Part shown: piece by piece, positions 27,492 to 35,552 of the stretch
Numbering within the stretch: position 1 is the stretch's first letter
Layout: the number at the start of each line of letters is the position of its first letter
Source: an uncultured Steroidobacter sp.
GTDB taxonomy: Bacteria; Pseudomonadota; Gammaproteobacteria; Steroidobacterales; Steroidobacteraceae
DNA length: 64,000 nt
Assembly: GCA_937864115.1 (NCBI GenBank)
Contig: CALMII010000039.1
Span: 1 to 64,000, forward strand
Direction of reading: 5' to 3'
Notes under the pieces: generated by a model
Database searches by the model: none
What the model saw: only the letters and a program-made list of their open reading frames with translations
Told to the model about the DNA's origin: nothing
Made by a program: the position numbers and the translations under genes

Positions 27492-28046
27492 ATGAATCAA
27501 AACCTGGAAAAACTGCGGCGCCGTCCGTTCTTCCTGCCCCTGATTTTTCCCGTCCTTGTGTTCATCGCGGTGGTGGCGGCGGCCGCTTGGCTGTTCGATG
27601 CCCGCGCGACCACGGTGATCGTCGTCGTGCGTCATGCGGAAATGGAGGTCGGAACCGATCCGGATCCCGGGCTCAGCGTCGACGGCCGCGAGCGTGCGGC
27701 GCGACTCGCGAAGATGCTGTCGCAGGCGCGTCCCGTGCGCGGCATCGATGCGATCTTCACGTCGGAACTGAAACGCTCGCAGCAGACCGTCACGCCGCTG
27801 GCCGAAACGCTGGCCCTGCCGCTGAGCGTCGTGCCCTCGGCGCGCTGGAACGAATTGCCGAAGCGCATCCTGCGCGGGCATCGCGGCGAATATGTCTTGG
27901 TCTCCGGCAACACCAGTACCATCCCCGTCCTGGTCGAATCGCTGAGCGGCCAGAAGGTCGAACTGCGCGAGGACGAGTACGACGCCATGTTCATCCTGTT
28001 CGTGCCGCAGATCTCCAAGACCAAGGTCATGCGGCTGCGCTACTGA
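27492..28046 (+). CDS. Membrane-anchored histidine-phosphatase-like protein (degenerate site)
   Basis: A 184-residue protein. One N-terminal membrane helix (PLIFPVLVFIAVVAAAAWLF) is followed by a phosphoglycerate-mutase/histidine-phosphatase-like domain: VVVRHAEM with Arg47-His48, LSVDGRERAARLAKML, and DAIFTSELKRSQQTVTPLAE. The second conserved His, normally in a VGHSNTIP-type motif, is replaced (LVSGNTSTIPVLVE), so catalysis may be lost or changed. The domain would face the periplasm. It precedes the tRNA genes; the role is unknown. Confidence 0.7.
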   Translation: MNQNLEKLRRRPFFLPLIFPVLVFIAVVAAAAWLFDARATTVIVVVRHAEMEVGTDPDPGLSVDGRERAARLAKMLSQARPVRGIDAIFTSELKRSQQTVTPLAETLALPLSVVPSARWNELPKRILRGHRGEYVLVSGNTSTIPVLVESLSGQKVELREDEYDAMFILFVPQISKTKVMRLRY

Positions 28047-28067
28047 GGAGCGTGGTCGTTCGCGACC

Positions 28068-28097
28068 TTGGCTTGCCGGTCCGGTCTCCGATACAAT
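28068..28097 (+). promoter_or_regulatory. Promoter of the tRNA-Ala/tRNA-Arg unit
   Basis: TTGGCT (28068-28073) and TACAAT (28092-28097) with an 18-base spacer lie 21 bases before the tRNA-Ala gene, consistent with a sigma-70 promoter. Confidence 0.6.
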
Positions 28098-28118
28098 CCG
28101 CCGCCTCTTCGCATCGGT

Positions 28119-28194
28119 GGGGCTGTAGCTCAGCTGGGAGAGCGCCTCGTTCGCAATGAGGAGGTCAGGGGTTCGATCCCCCTCAGCTCCACCA
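28119..28194 (+). tRNA. tRNA-Ala (anticodon CGC)
   Basis: A 76-base cloverleaf including encoded CCA. Acceptor GGGGCTG pairs with CAGCTCC; D-arm GCTC-AGCTGGGA-GAGC; anticodon arm CCTCG-TTCGCAA-TGAGG with anticodon CGC; T-arm AGGGG-TTCGATC-CCCCT. It reads GCG codons. Confidence 0.96.
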
Positions 28195-28206
28195 ACTTCC
28201 ACCGTC

Positions 28207-28282
28207 GCCCCCGTAGCCCAGTGGATAGAGCGGTCGCCTCCTAAGCGACAGGTCGCAGGTTCGATTCCTGCCGGGGGCGCCA
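28207..28282 (+). tRNA. tRNA-Arg (anticodon CCT)
   Basis: A 76-base cloverleaf with encoded CCA. Acceptor GCCCCCG pairs with CGGGGGC; anticodon arm GTCGC-CTCCTAA-GCGAC with anticodon CCT; T-arm GCAGG-TTCGATT-CCTGC. It reads AGG. It lies 12 bases after tRNA-Ala, so probably cotranscribed. The sequence just downstream is a gene remnant. Confidence 0.96.
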
Positions 28283-28344
28283 TCCAAGCGATTTGTCCGT
28301 TCGGCGTCGTACCCAACTCCCTGAAATCTCTGGACTTGGTACCG

Positions 28345-28555
28345 ATGTACTACGCGCTCGTCAGTCTGCTGATGTTCGTACTGCCGGTTCTGTCCATTGT
28401 GGTCGAGGGTTCAAGAGCGACGAATCGCTGGTTCTCGTGCGGGAGCTGGGTTTCGCCAATATCGCGCTCGGAGCGCTCGGCCTGGGCGCCTATGCCGATC
28501 CGTCGTGGATCGTTCCCGGCGCTCTGGCCGGAGGCGGCCATCTCGATCACTTCGC
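28345..28555 (+). pseudogene. Remnant of a small membrane protein (DUF6790-like)
   Basis: An ATG at 28345 begins MYYALVSLLMFVLPVLSIVV, a typical first membrane helix. From 28410, in another frame, the sequence reads ESLVLVRELGFANIALGALG and then LGAYADPSWIVPGALAGG, which recalls the second half of DUF6790-type small membrane proteins. The middle of the gene and its end are missing, and the frame changes at the junction. The remnant runs into the 3' end of the convergent SDR gene at 28547. Family name is from memory. Confidence 0.45.
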
Positions 28556-29338
28556 AAACAGCTGCTTCAGATGCCGGTCGAAATGCGGTTTCAGCAGGCC
28601 ATGGTGAAGGCGATAGATCCACGCCCAGATGGCTGCGGCGCGCGGGAACACGATCGTCTCCCGGTTGGACTGCACACCGCGCCAGATGATCTCGGCCGCT
28701 CGCGCCGCGGTCATTGCGGTGGGCGGCGAGCGGACGCTCGGGTTGCGTTCGCCGAGAATGCTGGTGCCCCAGATGGAGGACTGCACCGGTCCCGGACAGA
28801 CGACGCTGACGCGGACACCGAAGTGAGCTGCTTCCAGGCGCAGCGAATGCGACAGCCCGACGATGGCGTACTTGGTGGTGTTGTAGAGCGTCTGCCCCGG
28901 CCACGGAATCAGGCCCGATATCGACGAGGTGTTGATGATGTGCCCGTGTCCCTGGCGGATCATCAGCGGATAGGCTGCAGCCACGCCGTGGATGACGCCC
29001 ATCAGATTCAGGTCCACGATCCGTTGCCACTGCTCGAGCGTCGCTTCGTGCGCATTCTTGGTGCCGCCGACGCCGGCGTTGTTGAAGACGAAATCGAGCC
29101 GGCCGAAGCGTTCGAAGGTTCCGTTCAGAGCGGCGTGCACGGCGGTGGCATCGGTCACATCGAGCCGGATCTTCTCGATCAATCGTTGCGGACCTTGATC
29201 TTCCACCGCGCGATTCAGCGCGGCATCGTCGATGTCGGCCAATACGACGCGAACGCCTTCCCGGGCGAGCAGCTGGCCCAGTGCCAGGCCGATGCCGGAC
29301 GCGCCGCCGGTGATGAAACCCACTCTGGGTTCTGTCAT
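28547..29338 (-). CDS. Short-chain dehydrogenase/reductase (SDR 1)
   Basis: A 263-residue classical SDR. Cofactor motif FITGGASGIGLALG; Asp in VVLADIDD suggests NAD preference; NNAG in FNNAGVG; catalytic Ser in HIINTSSISG and YNTTK (Tyr-x3-Lys); PGPVQSS after the active site. The C-terminal 40 residues (IWAWIYRLHHGLLKPHFDRH) are typical of SDRs acting on bulky hydrophobic substrates, but the substrate is unknown. It begins the group of oxidoreductases up to 41.6 kb and is followed on the same strand by nothing but the tRNA region. Confidence 0.88.
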   Translation of the reverse strand: MTEPRVGFITGGASGIGLALGQLLAREGVRVVLADIDDAALNRAVEDQGPQRLIEKIRLDVTDATAVHAALNGTFERFGRLDFVFNNAGVGGTKNAHEATLEQWQRIVDLNLMGVIHGVAAAYPLMIRQGHGHIINTSSISGLIPWPGQTLYNTTKYAIVGLSHSLRLEAAHFGVRVSVVCPGPVQSSIWGTSILGERNPSVRSPPTAMTAARAAEIIWRGVQSNRETIVFPRAAAIWAWIYRLHHGLLKPHFDRHLKQLFAK

Positions 29339-29398
29339 AGCTTTCTCTGATCCAGTTTCAGGTCATCCCCGCGAAGGCGGGGACGGCGCGGTTGGCGC

Positions 29399-30313
29399 TT
29401 ACGCAGACTTCGGCGCGGCCGCGATCTTGCGCAGTTCGACTTCGCACTGTGCGCCGGCCGACTGCGGCGTGATCGAACCTTCGAGAGAACCCAGTTCGTT
29501 CCATCGGCCCGCAAGCTGTTCGGCCGCGTCGGCGTGCAATCCCACGTGAATTCCCTGCGTCATGATCACGTGCGCCTGTTCGAAACTGCCCGCGCCCGCG
29601 CACAGGATCATCCGGGTCGGTGCGTCTTCGGCGACGAGCGCGAGCACGCCCGGGCTGACGGACTCAGGCTTCAGATGGGCCAGCGTCTCGGCGGGCATCA
29701 GGCCCTCCATCATCCGTGTCGCGGCGGTGGGAGCCAGGCAATTGACGCGGATGTTGTGCTTGTGACCTTCGAGGCTGAGCGTCTGCATCAGCCCGACCAG
29801 CGCCATCTTCGCGGCGCCGTAGTTCGACTGGCCGAAATTGCCGAACAGGCCCGATGACGAAGTCGTCATGACGATGCGTCCGTAGTTCTGTGCGCGCATC
29901 GTGTCCCACACGGCCTTGGTGCAGCAGACTGCGCCCATCAGATGTACTTCGACGACGGCGCGGAAGTCTTCGATCTGCATCTTGGCGAACGTCTTGTCGC
30001 GCAGGATGCCGGCGTTGTTGACGAGGATGTCCACGCGGCCCCAGCGGGCGAGCGTTTCGCTCACCATCTGTTCGACTTGAGTCGGGTCGGAGACCGAAGC
30101 GCCATTGGCGATGGCCTCGCCGCCAGCGGCAGTGATCTCGTCGACGACGATCTGTGCGCTCGACAGACTGGCGCCGGTCCCGTTCACGCTTCCGCCCAGG
30201 TCATTGACGACGACTTTCGCGCCGCGCGCGGCCAGCAGGAGCGCGTGGGCGCGGCCAAGCCCGCCGCCGGCGCCCGTCACAATCGCCACTCGTCCCGTGA
30301 GATCTATCGTCAT
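29399..30313 (-). CDS. SDR resembling the MFE-2 type (3R)-hydroxyacyl-CoA dehydrogenase (SDR 2)
   Basis: A 304-residue SDR (start MTIDLTGRVAIVTGAGGGLG). Features of the peroxisomal multifunctional enzyme type 2 dehydrogenase branch: VVVNDLGGSVNGTG, NGASVSDPTQVEQM, LVNNAGILRDKTFAKM, MTTSSSGLFGNFGQSNYGAA with the YGAAK active site, and NCLAPTAATRM. The extra C-terminal 50 residues also match that branch. This points to oxidation of a 3-hydroxyacyl-CoA in a beta-oxidation-like step. It diverges from the hydrolase gene at 30487 and lies 60 bases upstream of SDR 1 on the same strand. Confidence 0.85.
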   Translation of the reverse strand: MTIDLTGRVAIVTGAGGGLGRAHALLLAARGAKVVVNDLGGSVNGTGASLSSAQIVVDEITAAGGEAIANGASVSDPTQVEQMVSETLARWGRVDILVNNAGILRDKTFAKMQIEDFRAVVEVHLMGAVCCTKAVWDTMRAQNYGRIVMTTSSSGLFGNFGQSNYGAAKMALVGLMQTLSLEGHKHNIRVNCLAPTAATRMMEGLMPAETLAHLKPESVSPGVLALVAEDAPTRMILCAGAGSFEQAHVIMTQGIHVGLHADAAEQLAGRWNELGSLEGSITPQSAGAQCEVELRKIAAAPKSA

Positions 30314-30404
30314 CTGCCTGTGCCTCCGCAAAGTTTCTGTGCCGCGCCACTCTAGCGGCAGCTCATTCAATGTCCAGCGATTTTATAAACCGAACCATGA
30401 AAAT

Positions 30405-30423
30405 AATCAAAATTGCCTTGATT
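30405..30423. promoter_or_regulatory. AATCAA-N7-TTGATT palindrome in the SDR2/hydrolase control region
   Basis: Perfect 6-base arms in the AT-rich divergent region 30314-30486, 64 bases upstream of the hydrolase start. Could be a regulator site. It is too short to be sure. Confidence 0.3.
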
Positions 30424-30486
30424 TATACCTAGTGCGTGACATTCTATACCATCAAAAATGCACAGGGCCTCGGAGTCGGGATACCA

Positions 30487-31356
30487 ATGAACCACGAAAT
30501 TGCACGCAGTCCGGTGACGATCTGGAGCGAAGGTTCGCGCCTGGCGGCGGAGATGTTCAAACCGGTGGGCGCCGCTGGAGCGCGGCCGGGCATTCTGCTG
30601 TGCCACGGCTGGGGCGGATTGAAAGGTCATCTCGCCGAGAGCTATGCGAAGCCCTTCGCCAGGGCGGGGTTCGCGTGCCTGGTCTTCGACTACCGCGGCT
30701 GGGGCGACTCGGACGGCAAACTGATTCCGCTCGTTGACACGCCAATGCTCACCGAAGCGGGCGAGCGCTCGCTCAAGGCGCGGGTGATCCGCGAAGTCGT
30801 CGATCCTGGCGATCAGATCGCCGACATCCTCGCGGCCTTCGCCTGGCTCATTACGGAAGACGGCGTGGATCCGACCCGGATGGGCATCTGGGGATCGAGT
30901 TTCGGCGGTGGCAATGTCGTGTCGGCGGCGGGCATGGACTCGCGCATCAAGGCAGTCGTCGCGCAGATCGGCAGTTACGGTCCGCCGAGCGACGAGGGTT
31001 TCGTCGCGCTGGCCAGGCAGCGCATGGCTGACAAGGCCCGCGGTCGCATCGATCCGGCGCTGCCGCAGGCAATCGATCAGCAGCCCAACCTGAAAGGCGT
31101 GCCCGACGTGGCGCGCATGCTGTTCAACCGGCCGCTGCAGGCCGCGGCGCGCATCCGCGTTCCGACGTTGTTCATCGATGCGGAGAACGAGGAATACGGC
31201 GAGCCGGACATCCAGGGCGGCGCCGCCTTCGACATCGTGCGCCAGAACGCGGTTGCGGAGCGGCACACGTTTCCGTGCACGCACTACGAGGTCTACGACC
31301 GCTTCTACGAACCGTCGTTGAAGCTGGCCGTCGACTGGTTTGCGAAACATCTGTAA
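30487..31356 (+). CDS. Alpha/beta hydrolase
   Basis: A 289-residue alpha/beta hydrolase: GILLCHGWGGLKGH oxyanion region, CLVFDYRGWGDSDG, nucleophile elbow GSSFGGG (G-x-S-x-G), acid in VPTLFIDAENEEYGEP and catalytic His in FPCTHYEVYD. It resembles the dienelactone-hydrolase/Xaa-Pro-peptidase-like branch. ATG at 30487 begins conserved sequence. SDR 3 follows after 28 bases on the same strand. Likely hydrolyses an ester, lactone or ring-cleavage product in the catabolic cluster. Confidence 0.87.
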   Translation: MNHEIARSPVTIWSEGSRLAAEMFKPVGAAGARPGILLCHGWGGLKGHLAESYAKPFARAGFACLVFDYRGWGDSDGKLIPLVDTPMLTEAGERSLKARVIREVVDPGDQIADILAAFAWLITEDGVDPTRMGIWGSSFGGGNVVSAAGMDSRIKAVVAQIGSYGPPSDEGFVALARQRMADKARGRIDPALPQAIDQQPNLKGVPDVARMLFNRPLQAAARIRVPTLFIDAENEEYGEPDIQGGAAFDIVRQNAVAERHTFPCTHYEVYDRFYEPSLKLAVDWFAKHL

Positions 31357-31384
31357 TGCAAGGTTCCACGCGGGGAGAGCGCTG

Positions 31385-32254
31385 ATGCGGGATTTGAGCG
31401 GAAAAGTGGCTGTCATTACCGGCGGCGCCAGCGGGATTGGTCTGGCCATGGCCGAGCGCTTCGGTCGCGAAGGTATGAAGCTGGTGATCGCGGACATTCA
31501 GCCGGATGCGATCGATCGCGCGGTGGCCGGATTGCGCGCCGCAGGATTCGAAGCGGTGGGTGTGCGGACCGACGTTTCCAGATACGCCGAAGTCGAAGCG
31601 CTGGCGCAGTTCACGTTGAAGACCTTCGGCAAGGTGCATCTGGTCGTCAACAACGCCGGCGTTTCCATCACCGGGCCGACCTGGCGCATGAGTCTCGACG
31701 ACTGGCGATGGGTGCTCGACGTCAACTTCTGGGGCGTGGTGCACGGCGTGAAGGCCTTCACGCCGATCCTGATCGAGCAGGGCGAGCCCGCGCACGTGGT
31801 GAATACGGCTTCGCTCGCGTCCTACGTGGGTATCGGTCACCACTCGCCGTACTGCGCTTCGAAGGCGGCAGTGCTCTCGATCAGTCAGTCGCTGCGTTCG
31901 GAGCTCGTGGCCGAGCTGCATCCCATCGGCGTGTCGGTCGTGTGTCCGGGCATGGTGGCCACCGAAATCCATCGTTCCTGGCGCAATCGTCCGGAGGGGG
32001 ATCGTCCCTGGAGCGATCGCGAATGGAACGATCCGGAAGTGCGCGCGCATGCCAACTCGGTCCAGGGCGCAGGCGTGAGTGCGGACGTGATCGCGGAAGC
32101 GACGCTGCAGGCGATTCTCGAAGATCGCTTCTATGTCTTCTACGGTGATTTCGTCGAGTCGTATCTCGCCAGCCTGCTGACGCCGATTCTCAAGGCCGGC
32201 GAGCCGCCGGTGATCACCTGGGGACCGGATCTGCGGCCCGCAACATCGTCATGA
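31385..32254 (+). CDS. Short-chain dehydrogenase/reductase (SDR 3)
   Basis: A 289-residue SDR: VAVITGGASGIGLAMAERFG, LVIADIQPDAIDRAV (acidic residue for NAD), LVVNNAGVSITGP, HVVNTASLASYVGIGHHSPY with YCASK, and VVCPGMVATEI. Downstream of the hydrolase, sharing its direction. Its last six bases overlap the convergent TetR-like gene (32249). Substrate unknown. Confidence 0.88.
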   Translation: MRDLSGKVAVITGGASGIGLAMAERFGREGMKLVIADIQPDAIDRAVAGLRAAGFEAVGVRTDVSRYAEVEALAQFTLKTFGKVHLVVNNAGVSITGPTWRMSLDDWRWVLDVNFWGVVHGVKAFTPILIEQGEPAHVVNTASLASYVGIGHHSPYCASKAAVLSISQSLRSELVAELHPIGVSVVCPGMVATEIHRSWRNRPEGDRPWSDREWNDPEVRAHANSVQGAGVSADVIAEATLQAILEDRFYVFYGDFVESYLASLLTPILKAGEPPVITWGPDLRPATSS

Positions 32255-33571
32255 TGTGCGCTGTGCCGGTCGGCGCGTGCGCCGGCCGGTCGCAGCTTTC
32301 GCGGCGACTTTCGCCTCAGAGGCCGGGGCGCGTTCGTCGGGTCTGAACAGGCCCATGAACAAGGGACGGGCATACGCCTCGATGGCCAGATCGGCATCGA
32401 GGCCCGGCGCCCAATGACGCAACTCGGCGCTGGCATTGATCAGGCAGATGATGGCCTGGGCGGCGACATTCGCATCGACCGGCCGGATCGAGCCGTCGGC
32501 AATCCCGTCGCTCACGACGCTCGCGAGGCGGGCGGAGAGTTGCGCGAAGCGATGAAAGAGCGTCGGCTGAAGTTCCTCGGGCACGGCGCTGATCGCCGTC
32601 GTACGCAGCAGGGGCGCTTCTCCCGATACGTCGCGACGCGTCATCGAGCCGGCCAGCGAGGCCAGGGTGTCGAATCCCGACGTGGTCGCCGCTTCGGACG
32701 CGGAGAGCGAGGTCCGCATTTTCTCGAATGTGCGATCGAAGCATTGCTGCACCAGGTCATCCTTGGCCTGGTTGTAGTAGTAGAACGTGCCCTTGGTCAC
32801 GTTCAGCCGCGCGGAGATGCGCGATACGGAAGCGCCGAGATAGCCATGCTCGTTGATCTCCGCAGTTGCAGCCTGCAGGAATGCCTCGCGCGAAACGCCG
32901 GACGTCTCGCTGACTTCGCCGTTCGCCGCGGGCGCGGCCACGTCGATGGGCGCCCACGACTGACCGGGTCTCGCCAGACCATGGACCAGTACGTCGAAAA
33001 GCCGCTGCGCCATGCGCGCGTAGTCGACGGGTTCGTACTGGCGCAGCCACAGCTCTGCCCACAGCACCTGCGAAATCAGCAGGTGGGTGCGCGCGTTCTG
33101 GCCCGGTCGCGTCGGTTCGTTGAGCGGGACCGAACTGAAACTGCGTCGCAACCGGCGGAACATGTTCGTATACGCGGCGTCCACGACGGCATCGCCGATG
33201 GCGCGCACGTCGTTGAAGTTCACCACGGCGTCCACCTTGCCCAGGTCCGCGGCCGCGAGATGGTCGGCGAAATCCTGCAGGAAGCATCGCAGGCCGAGTT
33301 CCGGAGTCGGCTGCCGGTCCGACCGGTCGAGCAGGGCGTTGTAATAGGCGATGGCCTGGAGCATGCAGGCGGCCGCGAGATCTTCCTTCCTCTTGAAGTA
33401 GTAGTTCATCGCGGTAGGCACGAGCTTGAGGCTCGCGGCGATCTCGGCGAACGTCATGCCGCGTACGCCTTTCTGATTGATCACCTTCACCGCGGCACGC
33501 ACGATCATGGCCTTGCGGCGCTCGAATTTCGCAGCTGGCGTATTCGATTCGGAGGCGGTCGCATTCTTCAT
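32249..33571 (-). CDS. Tandem TetR-family regulator (two TetR units in one protein)
   Basis: A 440-residue protein with two TetR modules. The first HTH is at about residues 15-65 (RAAVKVINQKGVRGMTFAEI, AASLKLVPTAMNYYFKRKED). The second is at about residues 230-280 (FLQAATAEINEHGYLGASVS, RISARLNVTKGTFYYYNQAK), each followed by a helical ligand-binding-like segment. A single TetR is normally about 200 residues. The ATG at 33571 is chosen because the longer frame starts in low-conservation sequence. It is divergent from the ligase at 34001, so control of the catabolic genes is likely. Confidence 0.88.
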   Translation of the reverse strand: MKNATASESNTPAAKFERRKAMIVRAAVKVINQKGVRGMTFAEIAASLKLVPTAMNYYFKRKEDLAAACMLQAIAYYNALLDRSDRQPTPELGLRCFLQDFADHLAAADLGKVDAVVNFNDVRAIGDAVVDAAYTNMFRRLRRSFSSVPLNEPTRPGQNARTHLLISQVLWAELWLRQYEPVDYARMAQRLFDVLVHGLARPGQSWAPIDVAAPAANGEVSETSGVSREAFLQAATAEINEHGYLGASVSRISARLNVTKGTFYYYNQAKDDLVQQCFDRTFEKMRTSLSASEAATTSGFDTLASLAGSMTRRDVSGEAPLLRTTAISAVPEELQPTLFHRFAQLSARLASVVSDGIADGSIRPVDANVAAQAIICLINASAELRHWAPGLDADLAIEAYARPLFMGLFRPDERAPASEAKVAAKAATGRRTRRPAQRTS

Positions 33572-34000
33572 TGCGGTTTCGATTGCGGCTGGTTTGCGCG
33601 CGGTCCGGATCGCTGCGCAAGGGTTGGAATGTTTCAGCCGGCGCTGGTTGGCGTGCAGTCTAGCCCGTATCGCCAGTACGGGCGAGGGCGCGTCTCGCGG
33701 TGATGCGACGACGTCGCGCGTCGATCCCGGGCACGCAGCGCTGCCTGCCGGACGTGCTGCGTGCTTCATTCGTCGTTGCCATCTCAATCAGGGACGACCC
33801 GCCCCGCCTGCCGGCCGACAGCGTCCGCATTTTCGTGCCGCGGATGCTGGACAATAAATTCATGGTTGGGTATGTTGATATGCACAAGGATGATCGAAAA
33901 ATACACGGATAGAATCGCTGAATACATCGTAATTTGACGTATCGGTCGATCAGTAGTTACACCGGTCGCGGTATCTCCATGCTTGAGCCGAGAGCCCCCT
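33572..34000. promoter_or_regulatory. Divergent control region between the tandem TetR gene and the ligase operon
   Basis: 429 bases without a convincing gene. The TetR-proximal half is GC-rich and holds a hairpin, GCCCGTA-TCGCCAG-TACGGGC (33663-33683). The ligase-proximal 130 bases (33845-33975) are clearly AT-richer, with a TTGACG at 33934 and TAGAAT-type hexamers, the likely promoter area. I could not identify a confident TetR palindrome. Confidence 0.4.
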
Positions 34001-35542
34001 ATGGTCGAAAACTCTGCGCCGGTCTTCCGCAGCCTTCCGGACCGGCTTCGCAGCGAAGCTGCCAGGAGACCTGACGGGCCGGTCCTCATCGACGCCGGAC
34101 GCGCGGCATCCTTCAAGGATTTCGATGTCGCGATGGACCGGATTGCGGCGACGCTGCAGTCGGCAGGCGTGGCCGCGGGCGAGGTCATCGCCATCTGCGC
34201 ATCGAGTTCGATCGCCTATCTGGAAGTGTTCTGCGGCGCGCTGCGTGCGGGTGTCACCGTTGCGCCGCTCGCACCATCGTCGACTGCGGCAAGCCTCGCA
34301 GCCATGCTCGCGGACTGCTCGGCCCGGATCCTGTTTCTGGACGCCGGCGTCGCCGACCATCTCGCGCCGGTTCGCGACCGCATCGCTGCGAAGTGGGTGA
34401 CGCTCGACGACACCAGCACCGGGATGCCGCTGAGAGGATGGGTCGCGCCGCCCGGTGCAGTTCCCCAGCCCGTGGAACTCCAGCCCGGCTCGCCGTTCAA
34501 CATCATCTATTCCTCCGGGACGACCGGGACACCCAAGGGCATCGTGCAGCCGCACGTCATGCGCACGCCGTACGAGACGCCGGGATTGCCTTTCGGTTTC
34601 GGTCCCGAGACGGTGTGGCTCGTTTCGACCGGGCTGTATTCGAATACGACGCTGTCGGCCGTGTTCACGGCACTGGCCGGCGGCGGAACGCTGGTGCTGA
34701 TGGCGAAGTTCGACGCCAGGGGATTTCTGGAGATGGCGCAACAGCACCGCGTCACTCACGCCATGCTCGTGCCGGTGCAGTACCAGCGCATTCTCGCGGT
34801 GCCCGAGTTCGACCGGTTCGATCTCTCGTCGTTCCAGATGAAGTTCAGCACCAGCGCGCCGCTGTCCGCAGCGATCAAGGCCGAGGTGCTGCGACGCTGG
34901 CCCGGCGGTCTGACCGAGTACTACGGCATGACCGAAGGCGGTGGCGGCACGGTGCTCTATGCGCATGAGACGCCGGACAAACTGCATACGGTGGGTCGTC
35001 CGTGGCCGCACGTGGAGATGCGTCTGATCGATGAGGAGGGCAGGGAAGTGGCCCCGGGCGAAGCCGGCGAGATCGTCGGATTCTCCACGCTGTCGATGCT
35101 CGGCTATCACAACCGGCCCGACGCGACGGCCGCCGCCACGTGGCATGACGCCGCCGGTCGCGCCTTCGTCCGTCACGGAGACATGGGCAGATTCGACGAC
35201 GACGGCTTCCTGATACTGCTCGACCGCAAGAAGGACATGATCATTTCCGGCGGGTTCAACGTGTTCCCGTCGGATCTGGAGTCGGTGCTGTGCGAGCATC
35301 CCGATGTTGCCGAGGCCGCAGTCGTGGGCGCGCCGTCGGAGTCCTGGGGCGAGACGCCCATCGGTTTCGTCACGTCGAAATCGGGCGCGACGATCGATGC
35401 GCACGAGTTGCGCGCCTGGGCGAACCAGCGTCTCGGCAAGACGCAGCGCCTGTCCGACGTGCGTGTGCTGCCGGCGCTGCCGCGCAGCCACATCGGCAAG
35501 GTGCTGAAACGCGAACTGCGCGACGGCTATCGGGCGCAGTGA
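34001..35542 (+). CDS. Adenylate-forming acid-CoA ligase (AMP-binding enzyme)
   Basis: A 513-residue ANL-superfamily enzyme. A phosphate-binding loop IIYSSGTTGTPKGIV at residues 168-182, the adenine-binding TEYYGMTEGGGG, the hinge region FLILLDRKKDMIISGGFNVF and a C-terminal catalytic Lys in SHIGKVLKRELR. These indicate acyl-AMP formation and transfer to CoA, activating a carboxylic acid. The start at 34001 (ATG) is preferred over an upstream TTG. First gene of a plus-strand run with a transporter, SDR, receptor, cupin and SDR. Substrate class (fatty, aromatic or terpenoid acid) cannot be decided. Confidence 0.92.
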   Translation: MVENSAPVFRSLPDRLRSEAARRPDGPVLIDAGRAASFKDFDVAMDRIAATLQSAGVAAGEVIAICASSSIAYLEVFCGALRAGVTVAPLAPSSTAASLAAMLADCSARILFLDAGVADHLAPVRDRIAAKWVTLDDTSTGMPLRGWVAPPGAVPQPVELQPGSPFNIIYSSGTTGTPKGIVQPHVMRTPYETPGLPFGFGPETVWLVSTGLYSNTTLSAVFTALAGGGTLVLMAKFDARGFLEMAQQHRVTHAMLVPVQYQRILAVPEFDRFDLSSFQMKFSTSAPLSAAIKAEVLRRWPGGLTEYYGMTEGGGGTVLYAHETPDKLHTVGRPWPHVEMRLIDEEGREVAPGEAGEIVGFSTLSMLGYHNRPDATAAATWHDAAGRAFVRHGDMGRFDDDGFLILLDRKKDMIISGGFNVFPSDLESVLCEHPDVAEAAVVGAPSESWGETPIGFVTSKSGATIDAHELRAWANQRLGKTQRLSDVRVLPALPRSHIGKVLKRELRDGYRAQ

Positions 35543-35552
35543 GGCGTTGCAC

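Noticed and set aside
28156..28689. 177-codon open frame over the tRNA-Arg gene
   Set aside because: It runs through the tRNA gene and into the SDR 3' end; only the MYYALVSLL part (from 28345) looks protein-like and is listed as a remnant.
33572..34000. Small gene in the 429-base gap
   Set aside because: Short frames here have no ribosome site, no conserved motif and overlap a hairpin; best treated as control region.
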